A stretch of 57,276 nt of DNA, from positions 1-57,276 of the forward strand of contig JAATGG010000046.1 of NCBI GenBank assembly GCA_015654835.1, in the 5' to 3' direction. Below are positions 1-8,579 of the stretch, in pieces (position 1 is the stretch's first letter; every line of letters begins with the position of its first letter). Below the pieces are notes generated by a model. It was not told where the DNA came from, made no database searches, and saw only the letters and a list, made by a program, of their open reading frames with translations. The DNA is from Terriglobales bacterium. GTDB taxonomy: Bacteria; Acidobacteriota; Terriglobia; Terriglobales; Acidobacteriaceae. Both the position numbers and the translations under genes were made by a program.

Positions 1-319
1 AAAGGTGGAAACCAAAGCCGCGACCTCAGCGGAACTGCGTCGACGCCGAACGATAGGAGAAGAAATGACTGACTGGTTCATGCCTCCAGTCAATCACCTT
101 CATGCCCCCATGGAAAGGATGGCTTTCCCCGGAGCAATACGGTCAACCCGCAGCCGCCGTCCCGCTGCGGCTAGCCGGTGGGTCCGCGCCAAAATCAAGA
201 AGGTCTGTAAATGGCTCCATTCAGGATTAAGCATGTGATCTATGTTATTCGACCTGCGTATTTTTGCAAGCAGATCGCTATTATTCCGGCCTTGGCGCAG
301 GAGTCTTACCTATATGTAA
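1..319. other. No recognisable gene
   Basis: A 77-codon open frame (5-238, plus) is Arg-rich, low in complexity and matches nothing I recognise; I do not call it a gene. The rest shows no RNA, repeat or clear promoter. Confidence 0.4.
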
Positions 320-715
320 TTGCACTTGAGTACCGTGAGAAATGCTTTCGGTTCACATAGTGCTCAGTTGATTGGTGGAGACCACTTTTCACGAGGCGAG
401 AAGCAGATTGAATCAGCGGATGGCGATATCGTCGGATACAGCCACAAAAAAGATGGAGCTGTCGGGTTACTGATTTCTAGTGACTATGCCAGCCGGTATT
501 CATCCTTTCATTGCGATGGTACGAGAATCGAGCACCCCTTGGATATCTTCTCTCCCAGCGCGTGTGGGTTCTATGACTCTGGCGCTATGTATGTCTCCAG
601 GAATAGAACCAAGAGCGATGGCGTTTTCACTCTCGAATCGCACAGAGGGACAGTCAAGCTGAATGGTGGAAGCGCTGCCTTGCTGCAATTGATCGGCCCA
701 GAAGCTGGCATGTAA
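320..715 (+). CDS. Hypothetical protein, 131 aa
   Basis: I do not recognise this protein. It opens at a TTG without a strong ribosome binding site. The sequence is of mixed composition, has no signal peptide or membrane segment, and is Ser/Gly-rich, with a central stretch that could form beta strands (SDYASRYSSFHCDG). It stands alone, more than 290 bases from the next gene, which is on the other strand. It could be a decayed gene or a chance open frame; its length and unbiased composition give only modest support. Confidence 0.3.
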   Translation: MHLSTVRNAFGSHSAQLIGGDHFSRGEKQIESADGDIVGYSHKKDGAVGLLISSDYASRYSSFHCDGTRIEHPLDIFSPSACGFYDSGAMYVSRNRTKSDGVFTLESHRGTVKLNGGSAALLQLIGPEAGM

Positions 716-1007
716 CAGCCATCCACAACTTTGCCGGATGATGATTCCATGTCCCGTGCCTCCTCAGCCGTTGAACCAAGGACTGAGGAAGCCGGGGTGA
801 CAGATGCATCGCTCTCAATACCTATGAGGTGGATGACTACTCGAAGATCGATCAGAAGTTAGCTATTCCTCGAAGTAAGGATGCATGCCGGAAAAACATT
901 TCTCACAAGACTGCCAGCGGACTTTGAGATGGAAGTCCAACGGATGAAAGAAAGCGCGGAGACGGCTGCCGTTTATGGCGGTACTCCGCGTCCATCTGGA
1001 AAATGCC
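716..1007. other. Intergenic region, nothing recognised
   Basis: Gap between the hypothetical ORF and the end of the convergent peroxidase gene. Short open frames on both strands have no recognisable motifs, and I saw no terminator with a T-tract. Confidence 0.4.
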
Positions 1008-1559
1008 TTAATGCACAAGGGCGGACTCGATCGCAACGGTGACTTGGGGTGAATCCGGAGTGACTGCCGGTTCAAAACGCGCTACAGGCTTGCCGTTACG
1101 ATCGAACAGAAATTTGGTGAAGTTCCACTTGATATCGCCACCGATCTTCGGATTGATCGTACTATCCGTGAGGAACGCGTAGAGAGGCGCCTTGTCCGGA
1201 CCTAGCACCGAAATTTTGGACATCATCGGGAACGACACGTTGTATTTGGTGCTGCAGAATTTCTTGATTTCTTCATTGGTACCCGGTTCCTGGCCGCCAA
1301 AGTTGTTGGCCGGAATGCCAACGATTACCAGACCGCGATCTTTATACTTCTCGTAGAGTGATTCGAGGCCGGCATACTGCGGAGTATATCCACATTTGCT
1401 GGCAACGTTCACCAGCAAGAGCACTTTTCCATGATAGCTGCGTAATCTGGTTGGCTGCCCATCGATGGATCTTAGAGTAAAGTCATAGACACTCTTGGTG
1501 GTTGCCGCGATAGAGATGAGTGCCAAGGACAGAAAGAGAACGAAAGACAACTTGCGCAC
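1008..1559 (-). CDS. Glutathione peroxidase family protein with signal peptide
   Basis: Thiol peroxidase of the GPx family, expected to reduce hydrogen or lipid peroxides in the envelope. Residues 1-20 form a signal peptide (MRKLSFVLFLSLALISIA). The mature part has the family landmarks: peroxidatic Cys56 in NVASKCGYTPQ, Gln90 in NNFGGQEPG, Cys102 as a likely resolving cysteine (as in thioredoxin-dependent GPx), and Trp145 in IKWNFTKF. The peroxidatic position is Cys, not selenocysteine. The GTG start is set by a perfect AGGAGG five bases upstream. The gene is monocistronic and transcribed away from the two-component locus. Family assignment is secure; export is inferred from the leader. Confidence 0.93.
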   Translation of the reverse strand: MRKLSFVLFLSLALISIAATTKSVYDFTLRSIDGQPTRLRSYHGKVLLLVNVASKCGYTPQYAGLESLYEKYKDRGLVIVGIPANNFGGQEPGTNEEIKKFCSTKYNVSFPMMSKISVLGPDKAPLYAFLTDSTINPKIGGDIKWNFTKFLFDRNGKPVARFEPAVTPDSPQVTVAIESALVH

Positions 1560-1876
1560 AAAGTCCTCCTGAAACAGCGGTGAGTCTTACGGAAGGAAAC
1601 GCAGTTGGACGAGACAACTAGTTGCTTCGTCCAACCCCGACAACTATTCCAGATTCCGATCTCTCCAAACAGCGTACCAGATCCGCGAAGCGATCAAGGA
1701 GTGTACGCTCTACATCGCTATCAGGGATAGAGATGCCCAAACAGTAGGAGAAATCGAACCGCTCTTTGGGTAGGCCGTCTCGGCACGATGCATTTGGCGC
1801 TCCAACGTTGTGTGGGCTGCAGGCATTTGACCCTTTGCCACTGCACTTAAAGTGCCGACGCATCTGGATCCCGGGC
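1560..1876. other. Intergenic region upstream of the peroxidase
   Basis: Should hold the peroxidase promoter on the minus strand. An 81-codon minus-strand open frame (1618-1863) shows no family I recognise and is probably not a gene. The region ends at the first copy of the 91-base dispersed element. Confidence 0.35.
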
Positions 1877-1967
1877 CGCTACCTAACATCGACATCACTG
1901 TTGCTCACAGTGACAGCAATCTCGATGTGCGTCACACTTATTGTAACGTTGAGCAGTCCCTATTGAC
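1877..1967 (+). repeat. 91-base dispersed element, copy A
   Basis: This stretch aligns without gaps to 8150-8240 and 19680-19770. All three share CTAACA near the start and the 15-base block ATCACTGTTGCTCAC. In this copy the palindrome TCACTGT-TGCTC-ACAGTGA is perfect (7-base arms). Differences between copies are spread over all three codon positions, so the conservation is of DNA, not of a peptide. It lies upstream of the LysR remnant and histidine kinase. Operator or transcript element is the likeliest reading; a decayed mobile repeat is the alternative. Confidence 0.7.
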
Positions 1968-2010
1968 CTTACAGCGCCGGCATTGATGTGAGAATCGACT
2001 ACTCTCGTTA

Positions 2011-2367
2011 TTGATCACAGCATTCGGAGCCATTCTGGGGACGAATGTGTGGAAGCTGGAGAACGAGAGGGAGACTTTTCGTCTGAAGGTGTTTCGCGCG
2101 GTTCCAACTCACTTCGATCCCGGCCGAGCGGTCGAGGAGCTATTACTGACACAGCCGGCAGTCACCCAGCAAGTCAGTGCTCATGAGGGGAACTGCGGAG
2201 TACTTTTCTTTGATCGCAGCGCCGGCAGGATCCAATGCTTAGTGCTTCCAAAGCAAGAACGACAAGAGAGATTAAGGATTACATCGGAACCCGCAGGATT
2301 GGAGAGCGCAATGCAAGCCATTGCCATGCACGGGGAAACGGAGACCTTTCGTGGGAACTTTGGCTGA
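2011..2367 (+). pseudogene. LysR-type regulator remnant (DNA-binding domain only)
   Basis: Residues from about 20 to 75 follow the N-terminal winged helix-turn-helix of LysR regulators: FRLKVFRAVPTHF, then AVEELLLTQPAVTQQV, then FFDRSAGRIQ. Several core positions are damaged (for example HEGNCGVLF where ALEEDLGVPLF is expected). The effector-binding domain is missing altogether, and the open frame runs into the start of the histidine kinase in another frame. A functional LysR protein is about 300 residues; this is 118. I read it as a truncated, decaying regulator whose 3' part was replaced by the kinase gene. Confidence 0.7.
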
Positions 2368-4087
2368 ACTCAAAGGCTACGCACTGGCTCTTGGGCTGTG
2401 CGTCGTTGCTGTTCCAATTGCAATTCACTATGACATTCCATCCTCGTGCTTCCTGTTGGCGGCAATGTTGAGTTGCCTGTTTGGCGGAAGGAAGCCAAGC
2501 ATCCTTGCTGTCATCGTTCTCGCGATTGCCTTCTCCTTTTTCGTCCTCCCGCCTAAACATTACCTCGGAATTGCCCCTGAATCGCTCGTGCGCTTTATAG
2601 CGTTCGTTGGGGCAATGCTGCTTGCGACAGAACTCATCCATGCAAAACGCCGTTCAGATCTAGCACGGCTTGAGCGGGAGAAAGAGTTTCGCATGATGGC
2701 GGAAACGTGCCCCGACTGTATCCTCATTATCGATGCGAGTCAGACGATCCAGTTCGCAAATCCTGCCACCGCTGCGATCTTCGGCTATTCGGTGGAGGAG
2801 GTACTGAGCAAGTCACCATCGTTTCTTATCGAGGACCTGGACCTTGCACAGGAGCCAGTTGGCGAGTTTACTGCCCGCACTAAGCAAGGAGGCGTCATTG
2901 ACCTTGATGCTACTTGTGGAAGGTTCGGTGACAAGACTACGGTCTTCTTGCGCAACATCACCGACCGCAAGCACGCCGAGCGAGAACTCGCGCACAGCGA
3001 AGAAACTCTTCGCCTCACCCTCGACACAATTCCGGTGATGGCTTACACGCGGTCCGCAGACGGGAATGTCGACTATGCGGACCGCCACGCTTCTGAATAC
3101 TTCGGGAACACCCGACAGGAACTGCGCGCCGGAGCATGGATTGAGTCTCTTCACCCGGAGGAAAGAGATTTCATTTTACGTCGCATTCACGAAAGCTCCG
3201 CGGCGGAGCAGGGCTACGTGATGGAGTATCGGCGTAAGGGCTTTGACGGAGTCTATCGATGGTTTCAGACTCGCGTCGAACCGTTGAAGGACTCCGAAGG
3301 TCGTTTGATACGCTGGTACGGGATTCTAATCGACATTGACGATCGTCGACGGATGGAAGATATGCTGCGGCAAACCGAAGCAAAGCTCTCACGAGCCGCG
3401 CAGATGGCCACCGCCGCAGAACTGTCTGCATCAATTGTTCACGAGATCAGTCAGCCCATTGCCGCAATGGTGACGAATGGACAAGCTTGCGTGCGCTGGC
3501 TCAACGCGAGTCCACCCAACCTTGCCAACGGTGTAATGGCGGCCGAACGCATTGTGCGCGACGGCAAGGACGCCAGGGAGATCATCAAGGGACTGCGCAC
3601 TCTCTTCAAGAGATCCGCCCCCCAGAAGATCGCGCTGAGCCTGCGTGAGATTGCGGATGAAGTTGTTTTGCTCAAGCGCAGCCAGTTGCAGCGGGAAGGC
3701 GCCAGCCTCGATATGCTGATTCCCAGCGAGCTACCAACGATCCTCGGTGATCGCACACAGATACAACAGGTTCTGCTGAACCTGGTGTCAAATGCACTTG
3801 ACGCGGTGCGCGCCAACGCTGATCGGCCCAAAGCGCTGACCGTCCGATCTACCGCCAGCAATGGATCGGTGATGGTCGAGGTGACGGACAACGGCGAAGG
3901 ACTTGCGGACGCAGACAGGGTTTTTGAGACGTTCTACACTACAAAAGGCGACGGGATGGGAATGGGACTGTCGATCTCCAAATCCATCATTGAAGCGCAT
4001 GGTGGTCGCCTGTGGGCTTTGAACGCAAAACCGTGTGGAGCAATTTTTTCGTTTTCCCTTCCTTGTACCGATGCCTCAGTCAACTAA
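2351..4087 (+). CDS. Membrane PAS-domain sensor histidine kinase (DUF4118, FixL-like)
   Basis: Autophosphorylating sensor kinase. Residues 10-95 form a DUF4118/KdpD-type membrane segment with about four hydrophobic helices; two PAS domains follow (about 110-195 and 210-325), then HisKA with His364 in SIVHEISQPIAAM and a HATPase_c domain (N-box LLNLVSNALDA, DNGEGL, GMGMGLSISKSIIEAHGG). The H-box and its surroundings resemble FixL/NodV-class kinases. I choose GTG 2351 because GGAG lies seven bases upstream; an in-frame TTG exists at 2321. It converges on the FixJ/NodW-like regulator at 4148-4759, its likely partner; the receiver at 4910 is a second candidate. The signal sensed is unknown; no haem-binding histidine was identified in the PAS domains. 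Confidence 0.88.
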   Translation: MGTLAELKGYALALGLCVVAVPIAIHYDIPSSCFLLAAMLSCLFGGRKPSILAVIVLAIAFSFFVLPPKHYLGIAPESLVRFIAFVGAMLLATELIHAKRRSDLARLEREKEFRMMAETCPDCILIIDASQTIQFANPATAAIFGYSVEEVLSKSPSFLIEDLDLAQEPVGEFTARTKQGGVIDLDATCGRFGDKTTVFLRNITDRKHAERELAHSEETLRLTLDTIPVMAYTRSADGNVDYADRHASEYFGNTRQELRAGAWIESLHPEERDFILRRIHESSAAEQGYVMEYRRKGFDGVYRWFQTRVEPLKDSEGRLIRWYGILIDIDDRRRMEDMLRQTEAKLSRAAQMATAAELSASIVHEISQPIAAMVTNGQACVRWLNASPPNLANGVMAAERIVRDGKDAREIIKGLRTLFKRSAPQKIALSLREIADEVVLLKRSQLQREGASLDMLIPSELPTILGDRTQIQQVLLNLVSNALDAVRANADRPKALTVRSTASNGSVMVEVTDNGEGLADADRVFETFYTTKGDGMGMGLSISKSIIEAHGGRLWALNAKPCGAIFSFSLPCTDASVN

Positions 4088-4147
4088 TCGCACTGCAAAA
4101 ACTGGCGAGGTAGGCAGGTAGAGCACGCCACGCAAACAAGCCCCAGG

Positions 4148-4759
4148 CTATTGAATCCCAAGCTTCGTTGCTTTCTTCACGAGATCAGCAAGTGATTCGG
4201 CCGCCATCTTGCGCATAATATGCCCTCTCTGAACGCGTACGGTGATTTCGCTTTTCCCCAACTCCGCCGCGGTCTGCTTGTTGAGCAAGCCGGCGACGAT
4301 CAGCGGCAGTACCTCTCTTTCCCGGAGCGTAAGAGACTCGTAATGCCGTCGCAGATCGCGCATCTCCGCCTTCTTCACGCGCGAGGCGCGATCCAGCTCG
4401 AATGCCTTTCGAATTGCTTGCAAAATCTCACCCTCATCGAACGGCTTGACAAGAAACTCTGCGGCACCGGCCTTCATCGCTTTCACTGAGGAAGGAATGT
4501 CGCCGTGCCCGCTGAGGAAGATAATGGGAGGCGCATCCGTGCAGGATATTTCCTCCTGAAGCTCAAGACCGCTCATGCCTGGCAAATCAAGATCGAGGAT
4601 CAGGCACGAGGCCGCGTCCTGACGCCGAAAGGCGAGATATTGAGCGGGGCTCTCGAAAGAAACAGAAGTGATGCCCTCAGAATCAAGAAGGCTTGCAAGC
4701 GCCTCTCGAATGCGATAATCGTCATCCAGAATATAGACAACGGACTGCTCCACTCCCAT
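4148..4759 (-). CDS. FixJ/NodW-like response regulator (receiver plus LuxR HTH)
   Basis: Transcription factor activated by phosphorylation. Receiver domain 5-120: acidic LDDD at 11-14, phosphoacceptor Asp56 in [12 protein letters not shown], conserved Lys in VKPFDEGE. LuxR-type helix-turn-helix 140-195 ([26 protein letters not shown], then [16 protein letters not shown]). The reading frame stays open for 30 codons upstream, but ATG 4759 is preceded by AGGTG and starts directly at the receiver, so I use it. It is divergent from the single-domain receiver at 4910 and convergent with the histidine kinase. A FixL/FixJ-like pair is inferred from this arrangement and the kinase subtype. Confidence 0.9.
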   Translation of the reverse strand: MGVEQSVVYILDDDYRIREALASLLDSEGITSVSFESPAQYLAFRRQDAASCLILDLDLPGMSGLELQEEISCTDAPPIIFLSGHGDIPSSVKAMKAGAAEFLVKPFDEGEILQAIRKAFELDRASRVKKAEMRDLRRHYESLTLREREVLPLIVAGLLNKQTAAELGKSEITVRVQRGHIMRKMAAESLADLVKKATKLGIQ

Positions 4760-4843
4760 ACCGTTCACCTGTAGATTCGTGTTCTTGCCACACCTTCTAT
4801 CATTATGCCAGCAGGAACACACAAGTCTGCCGTTGATCACTAT

Positions 4844-4862
4844 ATACAAAGCGATAATTGCT
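4844..4862 (+). promoter_or_regulatory. Shared 19-base motif upstream of the single-domain receiver
   Basis: ATACAAAGCGATAATTGCT lies 48 bases before GTG 4910 and in the divergent region with the FixJ-like gene. The same motif, with one difference, occurs at 5597-5615 before dps. Probably a binding site for a common regulator or a shared promoter element (GATAAT resembles a -10 box, though no well-spaced -35 is seen). Confidence 0.5.
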
Positions 4863-4909
4863 CTGCGCAGAGAGGCCGCATAGGCTAACAGGAGCGGAGG
4901 AGTTGTCCG

Positions 4910-5329
4910 GTGGCGTCTCGAACAAAGGATCTCATTGTAGCCGTTGTTGACGACGATCCCCGGATTCGTGAGTCAATTGAGGACCTTCTTTCTTCCGCGG
5001 GGTTCACCGCTTGCATTTTCAGTTCTGCGGAGATGGTCGTCGACTCCAACGCTCTCGCAACATTGTGCTGCCTCATTACCGATGTGCGGATGCCAGGAAT
5101 GGATGGATGGGAGTTGCAACGCATCACGGCGCGCAGGTTTCCCGAGCTCCCAGTCATTTTCATCACAGCTCATCAGGACGATATTGGTTATCGGCAGGCT
5201 ATCGATCTGGGTGCGTTTGGGGTTCTCTACAAGCCATTCGACGGGGAAGAGCTGCTGCTTATGGTCGAAGCCGCATGCAAGGGCTACTCGCAGTCCGGCC
5301 AGCTCCCGGATGGTCTGTCTTCACACTGA
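4910..5329 (+). CDS. Single-domain response regulator (CheY/FixJ-receiver type)
   Basis: Stand-alone receiver domain of 139 residues. Acidic pocket VVDDD at 13-16, phosphoacceptor Asp58 in [15 protein letters not shown], Thr in VIFITAH, Lys in [11 protein letters not shown]. Only a short tail follows, with no DNA-binding or enzymatic domain, so it acts by protein contact or as a phosphate sink. GTG start with GGAGGAG upstream. In sequence it is closer to FixJ/NodW receivers than to CheY (DVRMPGMDG). It sits between a FixJ-like regulator and dps and shares an upstream motif with dps, suggesting a stress- or oxygen-related signalling locus. Confidence 0.9.
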   Translation: MASRTKDLIVAVVDDDPRIRESIEDLLSSAGFTACIFSSAEMVVDSNALATLCCLITDVRMPGMDGWELQRITARRFPELPVIFITAHQDDIGYRQAIDLGAFGVLYKPFDGEELLLMVEAACKGYSQSGQLPDGLSSH

Positions 5330-5596
5330 ATCGAGCAATAAACTCGAACGCGGAGTGGCTTTGCAGTTCTGACTCTCTCTCTCGGCTGGCCACTGCCCTC
5401 CGATGCCTGGAATTCTCAACTGTGCTCCTGCTACTGCATCAAGGCCTTCTCTGAAACCGATCAAACTGAATATCTCAGAAGCTCTGGCGAGCGGCGGCTC
5501 AATTGCAGTCTTCGCTGGTTAGCGGCGCGCAATGTGGGAGACGATCAGATGTCTCACACGGGTCCGACACCATCGATTCGCTGTAACTCCACTTCG

Positions 5597-5615
5597 ATAC
5601 AAAGAGATAATTGCT
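5597..5615 (+). promoter_or_regulatory. Shared 19-base motif upstream of dps
   Basis: ATACAAAGAGATAATTGCT, identical in 18 of 19 bases to 4844-4862. It ends 65 bases before the dps start and overlaps the left edge of a plausible promoter. Confidence 0.5.
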
Positions 5616-5639
5616 GTCCTGCATAAGTATCGCTATCTT
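5611..5639 (+). promoter_or_regulatory. Candidate sigma-70 promoter of dps
   Basis: TTGCTG (5611-5616) and TATCTT (5634-5639) are separated by 17 bases and lie about 42 bases upstream of the dps start codon. Match to consensus is moderate (4 of 6 each). Confidence 0.35.
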
Positions 5640-5680
5640 CAAACGTGTTGAGGCATTCGCCGAGACGAGAGGAGATTAGC

Positions 5681-6199
5681 ATGACTTCACGGCATGAATT
5701 GGAACTACAGCGGATAGCGCCCATTGCTACGCCATCAGAGATTCCGAACAAGTCGGTCAAAGACATCTCTGGAGCCTTAAACGCGCTCCTAGCTGACATA
5801 TTCGCACTCTATCTGAAGACCAAGAATTTCCATTGGCACATGAGCGGTCCGCATTTTCGCGACTATCACCTACTGCTCGACGAGCAGGGCGCGCAGATCT
5901 TCGCCATCACAGACGACATTGCCGAGCGAGTCCGCAAGATCGGCGGAACGACAATCCACTCTATTGGGGAAATCTCACGACTGCAACGCGTTGCCGACAA
6001 CGATGTCGCTTATGTGTCGCCCGAAGACATGCTCAGCGAACTGCATGAAGACAATAAAGATCTCGTCTTACGTATGCGCTCCGTACACACTCTGACCGGC
6101 GAGGAAGGCGACGTAGCCACCACCAGCCTGCTTGAAACCTGGATTGATGAAGCGGAGCGGCGTGCGTGGTTCCTGTTTGAGGCCACGCGAACCCGGTAA
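5681..6199 (+). CDS. dps: Dps-family ferritin-like DNA-protection protein
   Basis: Miniferritin that oxidises and stores iron and protects DNA in starvation and oxidative stress, as a dodecamer in the cytoplasm. The ferroxidase signature is intact: KTKNFHWHMSGPHFRDYHLLLDE, then DDIAERVRKIGG, giving the intersubunit His/Asp/Glu ligands; a long C-terminal helix follows (LLETWIDEAERRAWFLFEATRTR). Length (172 residues) is normal. The frame is open 12 codons earlier, but ATG 5681 has GAGGAGA just upstream. It shares a 19-base upstream motif with the receiver gene at 4910, which suggests control by the neighbouring two-component system. Confidence 0.93.
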   Translation: MTSRHELELQRIAPIATPSEIPNKSVKDISGALNALLADIFALYLKTKNFHWHMSGPHFRDYHLLLDEQGAQIFAITDDIAERVRKIGGTTIHSIGEISRLQRVADNDVAYVSPEDMLSELHEDNKDLVLRMRSVHTLTGEEGDVATTSLLETWIDEAERRAWFLFEATRTR

Positions 6200-6413
6200 T
6201 CGCTACACACTGCGCCGTTACAGTGCGAATGCGGAGCAATTGCACTTGGCAGCCCTTTCGGAACTGATGAGCGAAGGCGTCGGATTCTCTGCCGGCGGCG
6301 TATTTACAAAACACATTCTCCGAGAACTCACACTCCCCAAAGGGAGTGCGGATAAACCAGGGCGCACAGCGGCACACACTGCGGCTGTCTCTCCGAACTC
6401 AAAGGAGACAAAA

Positions 6414-7043
6414 ATGAGAAGCACGAATCCTTGGCGGAGCCAAGCCGGGACAAATGATGGCTACGCGGCGGTCGATGACTTTCAAGAGTTGTTTGAGAGC
6501 GAAATGCGGGATCTATATCGCCTGGCGTTTCTCATGATTGCAGACGGCCGGAAGGCGGAAGAGTGCCTGATCGCCGCTTTAGACGATTGCATATCTGGCA
6601 CCTCCGTACCTAAGAAATGGGTCGGATCCTGGGCTCGCCGCGTGGTGATCAGGAATGCAATCCGCATTGTCGCTGGACCTGAAGAGGACCCATCTATCGT
6701 AATTTCCGGTTCAGGAACAATTTCAATTGACGGGGAGTCACAGGAGATTCCGGCAGATGCGTTTGCGGAGTTCGCGCCAGTCCTGTCGCTGAAGGCTTTT
6801 GAACGAGTCGTATTCGTGCTATGCATCCTTGAACGGTATCGCATTCTTGATTGTGCGTTACTGCTAGGTCGATCGCAGCAAGACGTTCTAGAGGCTCAAA
6901 GCCAAGCTGTAGAGCAGGTCGCCGCGCGCAAGCCCTATGCGCCGCGCAATACGATAGTCCACAAAACATCCGCAAGATTGTGTTTCGGAGAGAACGAAGA
7001 GCGAGGAGAACCCGATGATTCCTGCGTCACACTTCTTAATTGA
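6414..7043 (+). CDS. Sigma-70-like regulatory protein, probably degenerate
   Basis: 210-residue protein with faint similarity to ECF sigma factors: residues 25-70 (DDFQELFESEMRDLYRLAFLMIADGRKAEECLIAALDDC) look like region 2.1-2.2, and 130-165 (FERVVFVLCILERYRILDCALLLGRSQQDVLEAQSQAVEQV) like a region 4 helix-turn-helix. The usual region 2.3-2.4 residues are poorly kept, so DNA melting is doubtful. ATG 6414 is preceded by AAAGGAGAC. It overlaps the DedA-like gene by 29 bases, so the two are probably translated together. Similar short sigma-like proteins are frequent in Acidobacteriota; function unknown. Confidence 0.65.
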   Translation: MRSTNPWRSQAGTNDGYAAVDDFQELFESEMRDLYRLAFLMIADGRKAEECLIAALDDCISGTSVPKKWVGSWARRVVIRNAIRIVAGPEEDPSIVISGSGTISIDGESQEIPADAFAEFAPVLSLKAFERVVFVLCILERYRILDCALLLGRSQQDVLEAQSQAVEQVAARKPYAPRNTIVHKTSARLCFGENEERGEPDDSCVTLLN

Positions 7044-7941
7044 CCACCCCGTAGGAATGCTGGTTACTTCGATCCTGTGCGGACAGTTGGGTCTGCCAGT
7101 ACCAGCCGTGCCGTCATTACTGCTGATCGGCTCGCTCGCAAGTATGGGACGCTCAAATCTCACGCTATCAATCTGTGTGATCCTTGCGACGTGCCTTGCC
7201 GCCGATACCGTCGCGTACGAAATCGGGCGTTCGCGGGCATCACGACATGCACATACAATGAACCCTGCACGGCGTTCAACTTTTTGGACTCTCCGCATCA
7301 CGGAACTCTTTGGACGTCATCAAGTCGTGGCGGTGTCGCTCACGAGGTTCCTACCTGGACCAAACATCGTCTCCGCCCTTGCCGGGTTCTCCGGCATGCC
7401 GAGAACGCGATTCCTTCTGTTGGACGCCATTACATCGCTGCTCTGGGCAGGCGGATATATCGCAACCGGTTATCTGTTCCGAGCACAACTGGAAGACGTC
7501 ATTATTTCCGTCTCCAGATGGTCTGGAGTGTGGTCTGCAGTGTTCCTACTGAGCGCGCTCGCAGTCAATGCGGCAGTTCAGCGCCACCGCCGAGGCCTAC
7601 CCCTACAGCACAGATTCGCGACTCGGGCAACGACAGCAATTCGCTTGGAAGCGTCATTGGTTTGCGCGCAGCCCGTCTCCATCAGCAGAGGCATCCCGAG
7701 CGAACAAGCAACCTGCGAAGCCCCTCCCCTTGGCCTGCGCGACGACAGAGCGAGGACCATGCGCCACAGCCTTGGCGTCGTCGAGAACGTACAAAACGCC
7801 AAGCTGACACACGGTCAACGAGTCGATGCCCTTTCTACTCTGGTCTGTAAGAGGAGAATAACTGCATCGCCGCCTGGGCATATGCGATGGAGGACCCTCG
7901 CATGTCCTTTGCGGCATGCTCGACGGGATTTGCGAGATTAG
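7015..7941 (+). CDS. DedA-family membrane protein with unusual C-terminal tail
   Basis: Residues 1-190 match the DedA/SNARE-associated family: several hydrophobic helices, GLPVPAVPSLLLIGSLA near the N-terminus, and RFLPGPNIVSALAGFSGMPRTRFLLLDAITSLLWAGGY, the family's conserved arginine/re-entrant region. DedA proteins affect envelope homeostasis and lipid-carrier flipping. From about residue 195 the sequence becomes Arg/Ser-rich and resembles no domain (RHRRGLPLQHRFATRATT onward). In related proteins a rhodanese domain often follows here, so the tail may be a frameshifted or decayed remnant. Overlaps the upstream sigma-like gene. Confidence 0.75.
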   Translation: MIPASHFLIDHPVGMLVTSILCGQLGLPVPAVPSLLLIGSLASMGRSNLTLSICVILATCLAADTVAYEIGRSRASRHAHTMNPARRSTFWTLRITELFGRHQVVAVSLTRFLPGPNIVSALAGFSGMPRTRFLLLDAITSLLWAGGYIATGYLFRAQLEDVIISVSRWSGVWSAVFLLSALAVNAAVQRHRRGLPLQHRFATRATTAIRLEASLVCAQPVSISRGIPSEQATCEAPPLGLRDDRARTMRHSLGVVENVQNAKLTHGQRVDALSTLVCKRRITASPPGHMRWRTLACPLRHARRDLRD

Positions 7942-8149
7942 TCCGAGGCAGTCCTGACGGGACACGGTCATGAGGTTTCAAACCGTGCGCGTCAGACTGA
8001 TCAATTGTCGTCTACTCTGCTTTGCGCAATCATTTTTGCAAGTCTACGTGGCCGACTGCATAAAAAGGTCGTGTCCTGTCCGAATGACGGGTTCGGTCAG
8101 CTTCAGTATGAGTAATTTGGAATTAACCCACGCATTTGAATGCCGCAAT

Positions 8150-8240
8150 CGTCAACTAACAGCAAGATCACTGTTGCTCACAGGGACAGTGCCGTCAAAA
8201 TGCGTCAGAATCATCCTAACGTCAAGTAGTCTCTATGGCT
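8150..8240 (+). repeat. 91-base dispersed element, copy B
   Basis: Gap-free match to 1877-1967 and 19680-19770. The palindrome reads TCACTGT-TGCTC-ACAGGGA (one mismatch). It lies 340 bases upstream of asrA in the same orientation. A 96-codon open frame (7970-8260) that crosses it is best explained by the element itself. Confidence 0.7.
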
Positions 8241-8579
8241 CTTGGCATCTCTTGAGTTAATGCAAAACGGCTGAATCAGATGACTACCGGCACAAAGACC
8301 GGGCACACCATGTTCCGCCTTGAGCAGTTGCGATTCGCTTCACTCTCACAACCGCTGTAATGCCGAATAAGAATTTCTAATGTGATTTCAGCACTGAAAG
8401 GTACAACCTGGTGGCTATAAAGTCACGGAGATCATGAGAGAGTAACACGATCAAGATCTAATACAGCCGATCGGCCAACGTTGCGCTAGCTGTGTACTCG
8501 ATCTAGGGCAAGAGGATTCTCATATGCGCCTTTTCATCTTCTTTGAAGACGCAAGCTAAACCGGAAGGAAAGCGGGTTT
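8241..8579. other. Leader region of the asr operon
   Basis: 340 bases without a gene between the dispersed element and asrA. I see no FNR-type palindrome (TTGAT-N4-ATCAA) and no convincing -35/-10 pair. GGAAGGAAAGCGG just before 8580 serves as the asrA ribosome binding site. Confidence 0.4.

Noticed and set aside
1766-1966. Short open frames with similar peptides (LTARSLLLTVT-like) at 1766-1966, 7970-8260 and 19557-19835, considered as a small protein family
   Set aside because: Substitutions are spread across all codon positions, and the frames start and end differently; the shared DNA element explains the similarity.
7970-8260. Tandem or CRISPR-like array made of the 91-base element
   Set aside because: Copies are single and kilobases apart; there are no spacers and no cas genes in the window.
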